In this document: positions 1 through 9,372 of the stretch, piece after piece
Layout of the letters: each line of letters opens with the position of its first letter
How positions within the stretch are numbered: the stretch's first letter is position 1
Source: Channallabes apus
Taxonomy: Eukaryota; Chordata; Actinopteri; Siluriformes; Clariidae
Reading direction: 5' to 3'
Assembly (NCBI GenBank): GCA_030522415.1
Contig: CM060120.1
Location: 35,644,383-35,708,382, forward strand
DNA length: 64,000 nt
Notes under the pieces: model-generated
What the model saw: only the letters and a program-made list of their open reading frames with translations
Told to the model about the DNA's origin: nothing
Database searches by the model: none
Translations under genes and position numbers: made by a program

Positions 1-1581
1 CTGCAGAAATTCAATACAAAAAAGTGAATGACCATCTCAGAGTAGCTTTATAAAATGTACAGTTTATGTAAAAAAAAAATACAGACACAGAACTGCTGCA
101 GTACAGACTTTATTTGCAAAAGGACATTACTGCAAGATATACAAACAGAAAAAGCACCGGAAATTATAATTTCTCTGCCCCCTGATGGAGGTAGACGTTG
201 AATCCTCAGAGGGACAAAATACATACAGTATTAGAGACCGGAGGTGTTCAGTCACTCTAATCCAGTAAATGGTACATTTATTTACACTTTGCTGTAGGAG
301 AAGGAATATCCTACCTGTTGGTTTCTCTGAAAATCCGGACAATGGAAGCCACTGTGTCCCGGCTGAGATTTGGCTGCACTCGTTCACCAGCCTCTCTGTA
401 TGATAGCGCGAGGTTTATGACATGGTCAATGATAGTAGCTCTCATTTTATCAGTTACCCTACAGTAGCTCTGGTCCTTCTTTGGGCGCCACCACGCATTC
501 TACCTCCTCTTCCTCTACCTTGCCCCAATCCTCTCAATTGTCCTGGTACTCGTCTTCCTCTCCCTCATGCAGGCATTCTTTCTTTCTTTCTTTCTTTCTT
601 TCTTTGTGTTGCTCTACATTGTTACTTTTCCACACAAGATCAGCCCAAAGAGTCCTCTGTTAGAACATATGATCATGTGATTGGAAAAACCTCAACACCT
701 GAGTCTGGTTCCTAGATGGGAATCAGCTGTGATTTATATATTTGCATAACTGCAAAAAGCTGTTTCTCATTGGCAATAGAATAAAATACATATTTGTGCT
801 TCAATTCACAATATGAACAGCTGTTCATGTTGACTTTAGCGTACTGTATATAAGTTATGCTTAGAACCTGGTGTTATCTGTTCTGACATACAGTGTGAAA
901 GCATTTGTAAATTTGACTGTAAAATTACATTGTTTTGGTCTTGGTTGAACTTGTGTGTAAAAGAGGTTCAAGCATTTTAAATTGGTGTTAACTGTATGCA
1001 TTTTGTATAAAAGCAACAAGAAATGTGTTAATTGTATAGCCTACAAAGACGGATGTTGTGCTAACCGTGTTAAGAGTTTAGGAAACTTGTTCGTTTTTTC
1101 AAAACATTTGTCATAGCGATTGTAAAAAACTGTAAATCAAACTTCACTCATGCACACACACAAGAAACACTGGTAAACACATACAGTATATAAAACAGTC
1201 ACACTTACATACATATATATTACTAACTACTTAAACAACTACATATTAAGTGCGCGCACACACACCTATGTGTTTGAGTGAAGTTTGTTTTAAACTGTAT
1301 GCGGCGCCTCATAACAATGGGTCCAAATATCGTCTCTTGTCTTTGGCCCAAGTAATACTGCTGTGATGAAGATCACTGCGCATGCAAACTCTTCCTGATA
1401 TGCCGCGCTCCGTGACCCGGAAAACACTACTGCTCGTGCCATAATAAATGAACACCATACAGCAGCGGATTCTGACCAAAATATTATTTTGACAGACGTT
1501 TTGTTCGTTTTGATTTTTTAAACCACATTTTAGTCTCATCTTTTTGCGTATAGTCTTAGTCCCAGGAAAAATGTTGTCAAC
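1..1581. other. Repeat-rich flank with no convincing host gene
   Basis: I see no host gene here. The stretch holds a possible transposase exon on the minus strand (about 315-590), a short TTTC tract near 579-605, and low-complexity AT-rich sequence. The bases just before 1581 appear to be the left half of an older interspersed repeat that resumes at 3352, split by the solo LTR described separately. Confidence 0.4.
315..590 (-). pseudogene. Possible N-terminal exon of a Tc1/IS630-like transposase
   Basis: On the minus strand an Arg/Gly-rich stretch is followed, after an in-frame stop, by a helix-turn-helix-like segment (reading INLALSYREAGERVQPN then LSRDTVASIVRIFRETNR). It ends at a plausible splice donor (GTAGGA) near 315. 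The pattern resembles the DNA-binding N-terminus of Tc1/IS630-type transposases that are repeated in fish genomes. That comparison is from memory and is an inference. No catalytic exon with DDE/D residues was found at lower coordinates, because the window begins there. The stop upstream of the helix suggests a decayed copy or a mis-set exon start. Confidence 0.4.
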
Positions 1582-3346
1582 TGTAAGGGACTGCCTCTAC
1601 AGGGCACTGTGGTCACGTTTATGTTTTGTAGTTTTTTGTTAGAAGACCCAGTTTCCCAGAAGGCACCTCGGTCAGGTGACGACTAAGTGTCACCTGTGCC
1701 AAGGTGGCTCATTAGCAACCTGATAAAAAGCTGTTAGCTCTGGGAAACTGGGTCGAGCATTAGCATTGTCTAGTGGGCTTTAGTTTTGTTCTTTTTGTTT
1801 ATTTATGCTCATCTGGCTCTGTAGGCATGTTGTCTGGGTTAAATGTGTAAGTGTATGTTTACCTGTGTTTTGATTATTGTGAAGTGTGAGTGGTGTCTTA
1901 TTGTTTTGGGTTATTTCTGTTGGTTTCTCCCTCATGTTTTCTAATGTCTCTCCCCATTAGTCTAAGCTCTAAGCCTGTGTACCTTCTACGGGTGAGTGTG
2001 TGAAATGCTGGGTTGTGAGTATGTGAGTATGTATGGTTATAGGTATGTGTGTATTTAGGGGTAGGTATGTGTGCCTGGAATGGAGAGTGTTTGAGGTGCC
2101 TAGAGATGAGAGTGTACGATGTGCCTAGGCGTGAGAGTGTACGCTGTGCCTAGGCGTGTGAGAGTGTACGCTGTGCCTAGGCGTGTGAGAGCGTTCGCTG
2201 TGCCTAGGCGTGTGAGAGCGTTCGCTGTGCCTAGGCGTGTGAGAGCGTTCGCTGTGCCTAGGCGTGTGAGAGCGTTCGCTGTGCCTAGGCGTGTGAGAGC
2301 GTTCGCTGTGCCTAGGCGTGTGAGAGCGTTCGCTGTGCCTAGGCGTGTGAGAGCGTTCGCTGTGCCTAGGCGTGTGAGAGCGTTCGCTGTGCCTAGGCGT
2401 GTGAGAGCGTTCGCTGTGCCTAGGCGTGTGAGAGCGTACGCTGTGCCTAGGCGTGTGAGAGCGTACGCTGTGCCTAGGCGTGTGAGAGCGTACGCTGTGC
2501 CTAGGCGTGTGAGAGCGTACGCTGTGCCTAGGCGTGTGAGAGCGTACGCTGTGCCTAGGCGTGTGAGAGCGTACGCTGTGCCTAGGCGTGTGAGAGCGTA
2601 CGCTGTGCCTAGGCGTGTGAGAGCGTACGCTGTGCCTAGGCGTGTGAGAGCGTACGCTGTGCCTAGGCGTGTGAGAGTGTACGCTGTGCCTAGGCGTGTG
2701 AGAGTGTACGCTGTGCCTAGGCGTGTGAGAGTGTACGCTGTGCCTAGGCGTGTGAGAGTGTACGCTGTGCCTAGGCGTGTGAGAGTGTACACTGTGCCTA
2801 GGCGTGTGAGAGTGTACGCTGTGCCTAGGCGTGTGAGAGTGTACACTGTGCCTAGGCGTGTGAGAGTGTGCATGATGTGCCTAGAAGTGGGTGTTTGTGT
2901 TCTTAGCTGAGTACGTGTATGTTAGTGTGAGTCTAGCTCCCTGGAGCGTGTGTATCGCCCGTAGAAGCACAGGTTTCCCTACATCGGTTTGAGCTCAAGT
3001 CACCTGTTCCATGTCGTAACACCAGTATGTCTCAAGCCGAGTGTCGCAACACAGTATGTCTGTTCACTGTCCCAGGTATTAGAGCCTGACTGTCGTGTAG
3101 CCTGTGTTGTAACCTCGAGCTTGAGTACAGTGTTATAGTTCCCCGCTTCATGTTCCTCGAGTTTGTGTCCCGTGTGTTCTGTGGGAAAAGTCTGTGTGTA
3201 TCTTAAGCTGAAAGAGACAGTTTTTTAAATTTGGTTTGAGTTTGATTTGTTTGTTTTAAATAAAAGACTCTTGATTTACACCCGAACCCTCTGCGTTTAT
3301 GCCTGCCTTTTGTGAGCCCACGGCGATAACACCAGCAATCGTGACA
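1582..3346 (+). mobile_element. Solo LTR, 1.77 kb, enlarged by an internal minisatellite
   Basis: The segment begins TGTAAGG, ends GTGACA, and is flanked by a perfect 5-bp target duplication TCAAC (1577-1581 and 3347-3351). Inside are a TATA-like ATAAAAAG near 1723 and an AATAAA polyadenylation motif near 3260. The layout (CCTCGGTCAGGTGACG block, TATA-like motif, AATAAA, terminal GTGACA) is shared with the LTR at 44079-44418 read on its minus strand. No gag or pol lies beside it, so I call it a solo LTR left by LTR-LTR recombination. About 0.78 kb of its length is a 27-bp tandem array. Confidence 0.65.
2100..2890. repeat. 27-bp minisatellite (about 28 units) inside the solo LTR
   Basis: Tandem 27-mers with the core GTGCCTAGGCGTGTGAGAG. 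Variants are zoned: units with GTGTACG at the left edge, then GCGTTCG (about 2187-2418), then GCGTACG (about 2430-2660), then GTGTACG again to about 2870. Because 27 is a multiple of three and the unit has no stop, both strands read open for about 260 codons. This is a by-product of the period and not evidence of a protein. Confidence 0.9.
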
Positions 3347-3404
3347 TCAACGAATATTTTTCGTCATTATTTTCGTTGACGAAATGAACACTATCACCTA
3401 CAGC

Positions 3405-3713
3405 AGTGTGTAGTTTATAGTGTGTATGGTAAAGTGTACAGCGCATAGAGTGTAGTATAAAGTTTTCAGTGTATATGTAATGCATAGTGTGTAGTGTATT
3501 GTGTAGTATATATTGTGCAGTGTATAGTGTGTAGTGTATAATGTGTAATATATAGTGTGTAATGTATAGTATGTAGTGTGTATGGTAAAGTGTACAGCGC
3601 ATAGTGTGTAGTCTGCAGTCTATAGTATATACTGTGTAGTGTGCAGTGTATAGTCTGTAGTGTATAGTTTGTAGTGTGTATGGTAAAGTATACAGCGCAT
3701 AGTGTGTAATGTA
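3405..3713. repeat. Degenerate TGTAGTGTATAG tandem array (left part)
   Basis: Loose repeats built from TGTAGTG, TGTATAG and TGCAGTG steps. The array is cut by the Tc1-like element at 3714 and resumes at 5334, with remnants near 6930-6975, so the array is older than the transposon. Confidence 0.75.
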
Positions 3714-5333
3714 CAGTGGTGTGAAAAACTATTTGCCCCCCTCCTGATTTCTTATTCTTTTGCATGTTTGTCACACAAAATGTTTCTGATCATCAAACAC
3801 ATTTAACGATTAGTCAAAGATAACACAAGTAAACACAAAATGCAGTTTTTAAATGAGGGGTTTTATTATTTAGGGAGGAAAAAAATCCAAACCTATATGG
3901 CCCTGTGTGAAAAAGTAATTGCCCCCTGAACCTAATAACTGGTTGGGCCACCCTTAGCAGCAATAACTGCAATCAAGCGTTTGCGATAACTTGCAACGAG
4001 TCTTTCACAGCGCTCTGGAGGAATTTTGGCCCACTCATCTTTGCAGAATTGTTGTAATTCAGCTTTATTTGAGGGTTTTCTAGCATGAACCGCCTTTTTA
4101 AGGTCATGCCACAACATCTCAATAGGATTCAGGTCAGGACTTGGACTAGGCCACTCCAAAGTCTTCATTTTGTTTTTCTTCAGCCATTCAGAGGTGGATT
4201 TGCTGGTGTGTTTTGGGTCATTGTCCTGCTGCAGCACCCAAGATCGCTTCAGCTTGAGTTGACGAACAGATGGCCGGACATTCTCCTTCAGGATTTTTTG
4301 GTAGACAGTAGAATTCATGGTTCCATCTATCACAGCAAGCCTTCCAGGTCCTGAAGCAGCAAAACAACCCCAGACCATCACACTACCACCACCATATTTT
4401 ACTGTTGGTATGATGTTCTTTTTCTGAAATGCTGTGTTACTTTTACGCCAGATGTAACGGGACACGCACCTTCCAAAAAGTTCAACTTTTGTCTCGTCGG
4501 TCCACAAGGTATTTTCCCAAAAGTCTTGGCGATCATTGAGATGTCTTTTAGCAAAATTGAGACGAGCCTTAATGTTCTTTTTGCTTAAAAGTGGTTTGCG
4601 CCTTGGAAATCTGCCATGCAGGCCGTTTTTGCCCAGTCTCTTTCTTATGGTGGAGTCGTGAACACTGACCTTAATTGAGGCAAGTGAGGCCTGCAGTACT
4701 TTAGATGTTGTCCTGGGGTCTTTTGTGGCCTCTCGGATGAGTCGTCTCTGCGCTCTTGGGGTAATTTTGGTCGGCCGGCCACTCCTGGGAAGGTTCACCA
4801 CTGTTCCATGTTTTTGCCATTTGTGGATAATGGCTCTCACTGTGGTTCGCTGGAGTCCCAAAGCTTTAGAAATGGCTTTATAACCTTTACCAGACTGATA
4901 GATCTCAATTACTTTTGTTCTCATTTGTTCCTGAATTTCTTTGGATCTTGGCATGATGTCTAGCTTTTGAGGTGCTTTTGGTCTACTTCTCTGTGTCAGG
5001 TAGCTCCTATTTAAGTGATTTCTTGATTGAAACAGGTGTGGCAGTAATCAGGCCTGGGGGTGACTACAGAAATTGAACTCAGGTGTGATAAACCACAGTT
5101 ATGTTATTTTTTAACAAGGGGGGCAATCACTTTTTCACACAGGGCCATGTAGATTTGGAGTTTTTTTCCCCCCTTAATAACGTAAACCTTCATTTAAAAA
5201 CTGCATTTTGTGTTCAATTATGTTATCTTTGACTAATAGTTAACGATTTTTGATGAGCAGAAACATTTAAGTGTGACAAACATGCAAAAGAATAAGAAAT
5301 CAGGAAGGGGGCAAATAGTTTTTCACACCACTG
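3714..5333 (-). mobile_element. Complete Tc1/mariner transposon with IR/DR ends
   Basis: The 1,620-bp element has inverted ends starting CAGTGGTGTGAAAAAC and is flanked by TA on both sides (3712-3713, 5334-5335), the Tc1/mariner target site. Each end carries an outer and an inner direct repeat: TGTGAAAAACTATTTGCC near the tips and TGTGTGAAAAAGTAATTGCC at 3904-3925, mirrored at about 5118-5143. This is the IR/DR layout known from Sleeping Beauty-type elements. A single uninterrupted transposase lies between them on the minus strand. Both ends and the gene look preserved, so this may be a young copy. Confidence 0.9.
3932..4954 (-). CDS. Tc1-like transposase, 340 aa, apparently intact
   Basis: This enzyme binds the element's inverted repeats and cuts and pastes the element at TA sites in the nucleus. 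The reading frame is full length for the family (about 340 aa). It has an N-terminal paired-like region with two helix-turn-helix segments (about residues 1-110) joined by the GRPTKI GRPR-like hook near 59-64. The catalytic triad is Asp153 (WTDET), Asp244 (QQDNDPKHT) and Glu279 (PDLNPIEMLW), a DD34E spacing. The start ATG is the first in frame and is followed by the usual MPRSKEI opening. No stop or frameshift is visible. Activity is not shown by sequence alone; point changes at conserved residues could still inactivate it. Confidence 0.93.
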   Translation of the reverse strand: MPRSKEIQEQMRTKVIEIYQSGKGYKAISKALGLQRTTVRAIIHKWQKHGTVVNLPRSGRPTKITPRAQRRLIREATKDPRTTSKVLQASLASIKVSVHDSTIRKRLGKNGLHGRFPRRKPLLSKKNIKARLNFAKRHLNDRQDFWENTLWTDETKVELFGRCVSRYIWRKSNTAFQKKNIIPTVKYGGGSVMVWGCFAASGPGRLAVIDGTMNSTVYQKILKENVRPSVRQLKLKRSWVLQQDNDPKHTSKSTSEWLKKNKMKTLEWPSPSPDLNPIEMLWHDLKKAVHARKPSNKAELQQFCKDEWAKIPPERCERLVASYRKRLIAVIAAKGGPTSY

Positions 5334-5650
5334 TATAGTGTGCAGTGTAGTTTGTAATATATATTGTGCAATATGCAGTGTGCAGCATATAATGTATATG
5401 GTACAGTGTGAAGTAATGTATAGTGTGTAGTGTAGTTTGTAGTGTGTATGGTAAAGTATGCAGTGTATAGTGTGTAATATATATTGTACAGCGTATAGTG
5501 TGTATTATACAGTATACTGTGCAATGTGTAGTGTGCAGCATATAATGTATATGGTATAGTGTGCTGTAATGTATAGTGTATAGTGTGCAGTGTATAGTGT
5601 ATAGAGTATAATGTATAGTGTGAAGTTTGCAGTGTACAGTATAGTGTGTA
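5334..5650. repeat. Degenerate TGTAGTGTATAG tandem array (right part)
   Basis: This continues the array interrupted at 3714. Open frames across it on the minus strand, rich in His, Tyr, Thr and Leu, come from the repeat and are not genes. Confidence 0.75.
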
Positions 5651-5715
5651 ATGTATTAAATTCAATTAAATTTTATTGGTATAGCGCTTTTAACAATTGA
5701 CATTGACAAAACAGC
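5651..5715 (-). mobile_element. L2-like/SINE 3' tail fragment, reversed
   Basis: Read on the minus strand it matches the tail at 60405-60480: a CAATTGTTAAAAGCGCTATA block followed by AATAAAATT and TTGAATT-type repeats. Confidence 0.5.
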
Positions 5716-5757
5716 ACAAACAGCTCAAGGGCTTGTAAAAACATTTTTATTTTAAAT

Positions 5758-6890
5758 GGTAAAAATGTCAATTTTGGAGTCAGTGGTCCGAGCACAACGT
5801 AATAATCTTTGTATAATAAAATGACTCGTGGCATGAATCTACACGAAGCACTTCAGTTTCAAATAATTATTTAACGCTGAACCCAAACAGCAAAAGAACA
5901 TGATAATAATAATCTAAGGAATAATAATTATCTTGATTTTAGCTGTTTATGTCCAGCATTGAATAAATACTTAATTATTAATAATTAAAGCTGCTCACAT
6001 CGCGCATGCTTTCATCTTTAAAAAAAAAAAAAAAAAAGCAGTGTTTAATCAGCAAGTACATGTCGCCTCTCTTTATGATGGAGGAATATTCTGACTGAAA
6101 CAAAGCTGCTCGTGTCGGTTCATATCGGGAGCATTTTGATCAAAGGGGAGATGAAAAGTGAAAGTGTGTACCAACAACGTAGCACAACGCATGCGCATGA
6201 ATGGCTGAAATGTGAATAAGCCTTTTAGCGAATGTAAAATGTTCATGTGAACCCACGGCACGCGTGTTCAGATCACTTTATTTCAGATGGTTGTGTATCG
6301 AGTGATTAAAAACAATAGAAGGCATGTTATGATAAGGAAACTTTCTCTCTTCCATTCCAGTGATTAAAAAACTGTAAAAATGTCAATTTTGGAATCCACA
6401 GACGCTAAGTGGTCCGAGCACAACGTAATAATCTTTGTATGATAAAATGACTCGTGGCATGAATCTATGCGAAGCGCTTCAGTTTCAAATCATCATTCAA
6501 TAACATGATAATTATAATCAAAAGTAAAATAATATTGTTCTTTTGCTGTTTATGTCCACCATTTAATAATTATTTAATGTATCAATAATTAAAGCTGCTC
6601 ACATTGCGCGCGCTTTCACTTTTTAAAACATGCAGTGTTTAATCAGCACGTACATGTCGCCTCTCTTTATGATAGAGGATTATTATGACTGAAACAAAGC
6701 TGCACGTGTCGGTTCTTATCCGGAGCATTTTGATCAAAGGGGAGATTAGAAGGGGAAAAGTAAAAGTGTGTACAAACAACACGGCACAGTGTGTGTGTGT
6801 GTGTGTGAATGGCCGAAATGTGGTTTGAATAAATCTTTTAGTGAATGTAAAATGTTCGCGTGAACCCGCGGCGCGCGTGTGCGCTCTTTC
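5758..6890. repeat. Tandem duplication of a unit of about 616 bp
   Basis: Copy A (about 5758-6275) and copy B (about 6374-6890) share long blocks. Examples are ATGTCAATTTTGGA, GGTCCGAGCACAACGTAATA, CAGTGTTTAATCAGCA and GAGCATTTTGATCAAAG, offset by about 616 bp. The copies differ by many substitutions and a CA/TG expansion near 6787-6808. No coding frame is conserved between them. I do not recognise the unit. Confidence 0.7.
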
Positions 6891-7299
6891 ACTTTGCCCA
6901 GTTTTGAACTAAAGTCAGATGAACACACGGTGTGTAATGTACAGTATAGTGTGCAGTGTATAGTGTGTAGTACAGTGGCAGCCGGTCAATAAGGGTATTC
7001 ATAATAATACTACTTTAACATATTATTATTTAACATAATAATTGTTTATTTTTATTTTATAAATAAAGTCATTTAGTCACAATATTCCGCTGTATTTCGT
7101 TTTTTTTTTTTTCTCCCTAATTTAGTCGTGTCCAATTCCTCCCCGTCACTAGGGGGCTCCCACATTAAGGTTACTACCACTCACCAGGGAGGGTCGAAGA
7201 CTATCACGTGTTTCCTCCGAACCACGTGACGCCAGCCGACCGCATCTTTTCGAACTACTCGCTCGCGCACCGTTAGGGGCGGCGTAATACACTCGTTAT

Positions 7300-8075
7300 T
7301 ATGGAATAAAATCACTGTCAAAAATTTTCCTGCGTAAAAAAAAGATGTGTGTGTAATCTACGGCCACGACAGCGTACAGATACGAGATTTTGTGTGTTTG
7401 TTACAATACAACTCTGAAATATACGACTCTGACCGCTTACAGATACGAATCTCGTTGTTACAACTCCTCTGTTTCACGGACGAATTGTGAAATTACGGGT
7501 ACGAATGCTGCGCGTGAAACCACTGTCAAAAATACGTCATCAAGATCACAGGCATTACTATCAGAGGGAAGATTAATCGATTCCACGATATGCGCATGAT
7601 TCTGAGTGCTTACTTACTATAGTTAAACTATCTTCTTAATATTAATCCTTTCTGTAATTAGTGATAACTAACCCTTAGAAATTTGGGTGGAATTGTGCAC
7701 TTACCTGAGACGATGAGTGAGCTATTGGCTGCTGATCCGCCATTTTGGCGCCTGTGGTTTAAACCGCTAAAGGGCTCATGCGCATATCGTGGAATCGATT
7801 AATCTTCCCTCTGATAGTAATGCCTGTGATCTTGATGACGTATTTTTGACAGTGGTTTCACGCGCAGCATTCGTACCCGTAATTTCACAATTCGTCCGTG
7901 AAACAGAGGAGTTGTAACAACGAGATTCGTATCTGTAAGCGGTCAGAGTCGTATATTTCAGAGTTGTATTGTAACAAACACACAAAATCTCGTATCTGTA
8001 CGCTGTCGTGGCCGTAGATTACACACAAATCTTTTTTTTACGCACAAATATTTTTGACAGTGATTTTATTCCATA
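7300..8075. mobile_element. Foldback (long terminal inverted repeat) element, 776 bp
   Basis: The ends are near-perfect inverted repeats of about 300 bp: 7300-7600 mirrors 7775-8075, every pair summing to 15375, with only scattered mismatches. The tips are TATGGAATAAAATCACTG. A 6-bp direct repeat CGTTAT flanks it (7294-7299 and 8076-8081). The unpaired centre (7601-7774) holds an exon-like segment on the minus strand. The two arms encode the same 69-codon frame in opposite directions, which I regard as fortuitous. The 6-bp duplication does not point clearly to one superfamily. Confidence 0.75.
7705..7743 (-). other. Exon-like segment in the foldback centre: ATG, 13 codons, splice donor
   Basis: On the minus strand a good start context (CCAAAATGG) opens MADQQPIAHSSSQ, followed at once by a consensus donor GTAAGT. 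It looks like the first coding exon of a gene, either the element's own lost transposase or a captured host exon. No second exon is present in the element. Confidence 0.35.
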
Positions 8076-8339
8076 CGTTATCCGCTCCCTCCATGTTCGC
8101 GAGCTCACAGACACCCCTGATTGGCTCTGTAAGTACCTCCCTAAATTGCCCGAGCTGTCTCAGAGGGGAGGGATGAGAAGTATTTAGTACCTCTCCTACT
8201 AGCTCTCATTTATTAACAAAACACCCTACTGGACTCGAAAATACAGTGACCATGATCCCCACCCCACATACAATCATTAATAATGATTAATGCTTAAAAT
8301 ATGCTGTTTAAATTTAATTTATAAATATTTATAGTCTTC

Positions 8340-9095
8340 ATTAAAGATCAGAAAAACTCCTATTTAATACATTTCATTTAGGAAATTTTCCCATAAGAAA
8401 TAATGGAAACTCAAAATTCGTTCTACAGCCCAAAAAAATAAATACATAAAAATAATTATCACAAAATATAAAGTAAAAATAAAAAAATTAACCTGCACTT
8501 TACCTTAGTAAAGTAAAAGTAAATCCCAACAAGTGTTTCAGTTTGTGCGCACAGGCACTGTGTGTGTGTAAATCTAAAATAAGCTCCCCTCTACCCCTTC
8601 TCGTCTTACAGTTACCCTTCCTCCACTCTTTTTATACACACGCGCACACAACGGAAACACTATTTTATCGGAAAAATAAACAAGAAATCTCTATAATGAC
8701 ACTCGAATGAGCTACACACTAACGGAATCCCTGTTGTAGAGTAAAAATAAAACAAATTAACCTGCACTTTACCTTTGAAAAGAATCATGACAGAGCAGTG
8801 TTTCTGTGTAGGGCAGAGATAAAGAGCGTGTGTGTCAGTGTTATAGTAAACTGTACACGCGTGCACGGATGTTGATTATACCAGCGAGAGACGAGCACTA
8901 AGACCCAGCAGGGGAGACGATTACCCACAATTCCACAGCGAGAAGAAAAAGAGAGAAAAAATGTTGGCTCAGCTGTGATCACGTGACGCTCGGCGTCAAA
9001 ACAAGAAGCGCATTCGTGATCAAAATTTTAAAAAAACTTTCCTCGTCTTGCGGAACACTCACAAACCGCGTTACTCGTAATCCGAAGTTTCACTG
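8340..9095 (-). mobile_element. Pogo/Tigger-like (Tc1/mariner superfamily) element, degraded
   Basis: The right tip, read on the minus strand, is CAGTGAAACTTCGGATTACG followed by GTAACGCGGTTTGTGAG. It matches the tip of the short element at 16896 and abuts TA (9096-9097). The interior has the ATAAGAAATAATGGAAAC block and a repeated TTAACCTGCACTTTACC motif (about 8490 and 8758). The left tip is not clear. No transposase frame survives. Confidence 0.5.
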
Positions 9096-9237
9096 TACAT
9101 AGTTCTACTAGTGACTGGCGTATAAGGCGTTATAATGTGTTATAATGTCTAATAAAGTGATATAGGATGGTCTAGGGTATAATAAGAAGCTGGTTCAGAC
9201 AGCACAATTGTTACTTACAATTGTTTGTATGTTACAG

Positions 9238-9372
9238 AGATAGCGAGACAGTGTGATGTAAATAACGGCGGCTGTGAGCAGTTCTGTGTGGTGGATAAAC
9301 TAAAGGGTGTGGTGTGTGACTGTGCTGATGGATACACAATCGGCGCAAACGAAAGGAGCTGTGAGCCGAGAG
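9238..9372 (+). CDS. f9: f9 EGF2 exon
   Basis: The 135-bp exon has symmetrical phase 1 ends, as EGF exons usually do. Acceptor is TTACAG at 9232-9237 and donor is GTGAAG at 9373. It reads [15 protein letters not shown] and ends with the sixth cysteine in SCEPR. The preceding EGF1 and Gla exons were looked for in 1-9237 and not found. Confidence 0.85.

Larger units (their letters stand above)
7090..8230. mobile_element. Older interspersed repeat, split by the foldback element
   Basis: The left part (about 7090-7299, with blocks such as GTGTCCAATTCCTCCCC and GGGTCGAAGACTATCACG) and the right part (about 8076-8230, GCGAGCTCACAGACACCCC and GCCCGAGCTGTCTCAGAG) read as one unit once the 7300-8075 insertion and one copy of its target duplication are removed. 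I recall similar sequence as a dispersed repeat of catfish genomes but cannot name its class. Confidence 0.45.

Noticed and set aside
2100..2910. Open frames of about 260 codons on both strands
   Set aside because: They follow from a stop-free 27-bp unit whose length is a multiple of three; no start context, no non-repeat domain, and the DNA lies in an LTR.
3297..5665. His/Tyr/Thr-rich minus-strand frames around the Tc1 element
   Set aside because: Products of the degenerate TGTAG array; no conserved features.
7390..7985. Identical 69-codon frames in opposite directions
   Set aside because: They are the two arms of the foldback element; the frame is not supported by a start context or any domain.
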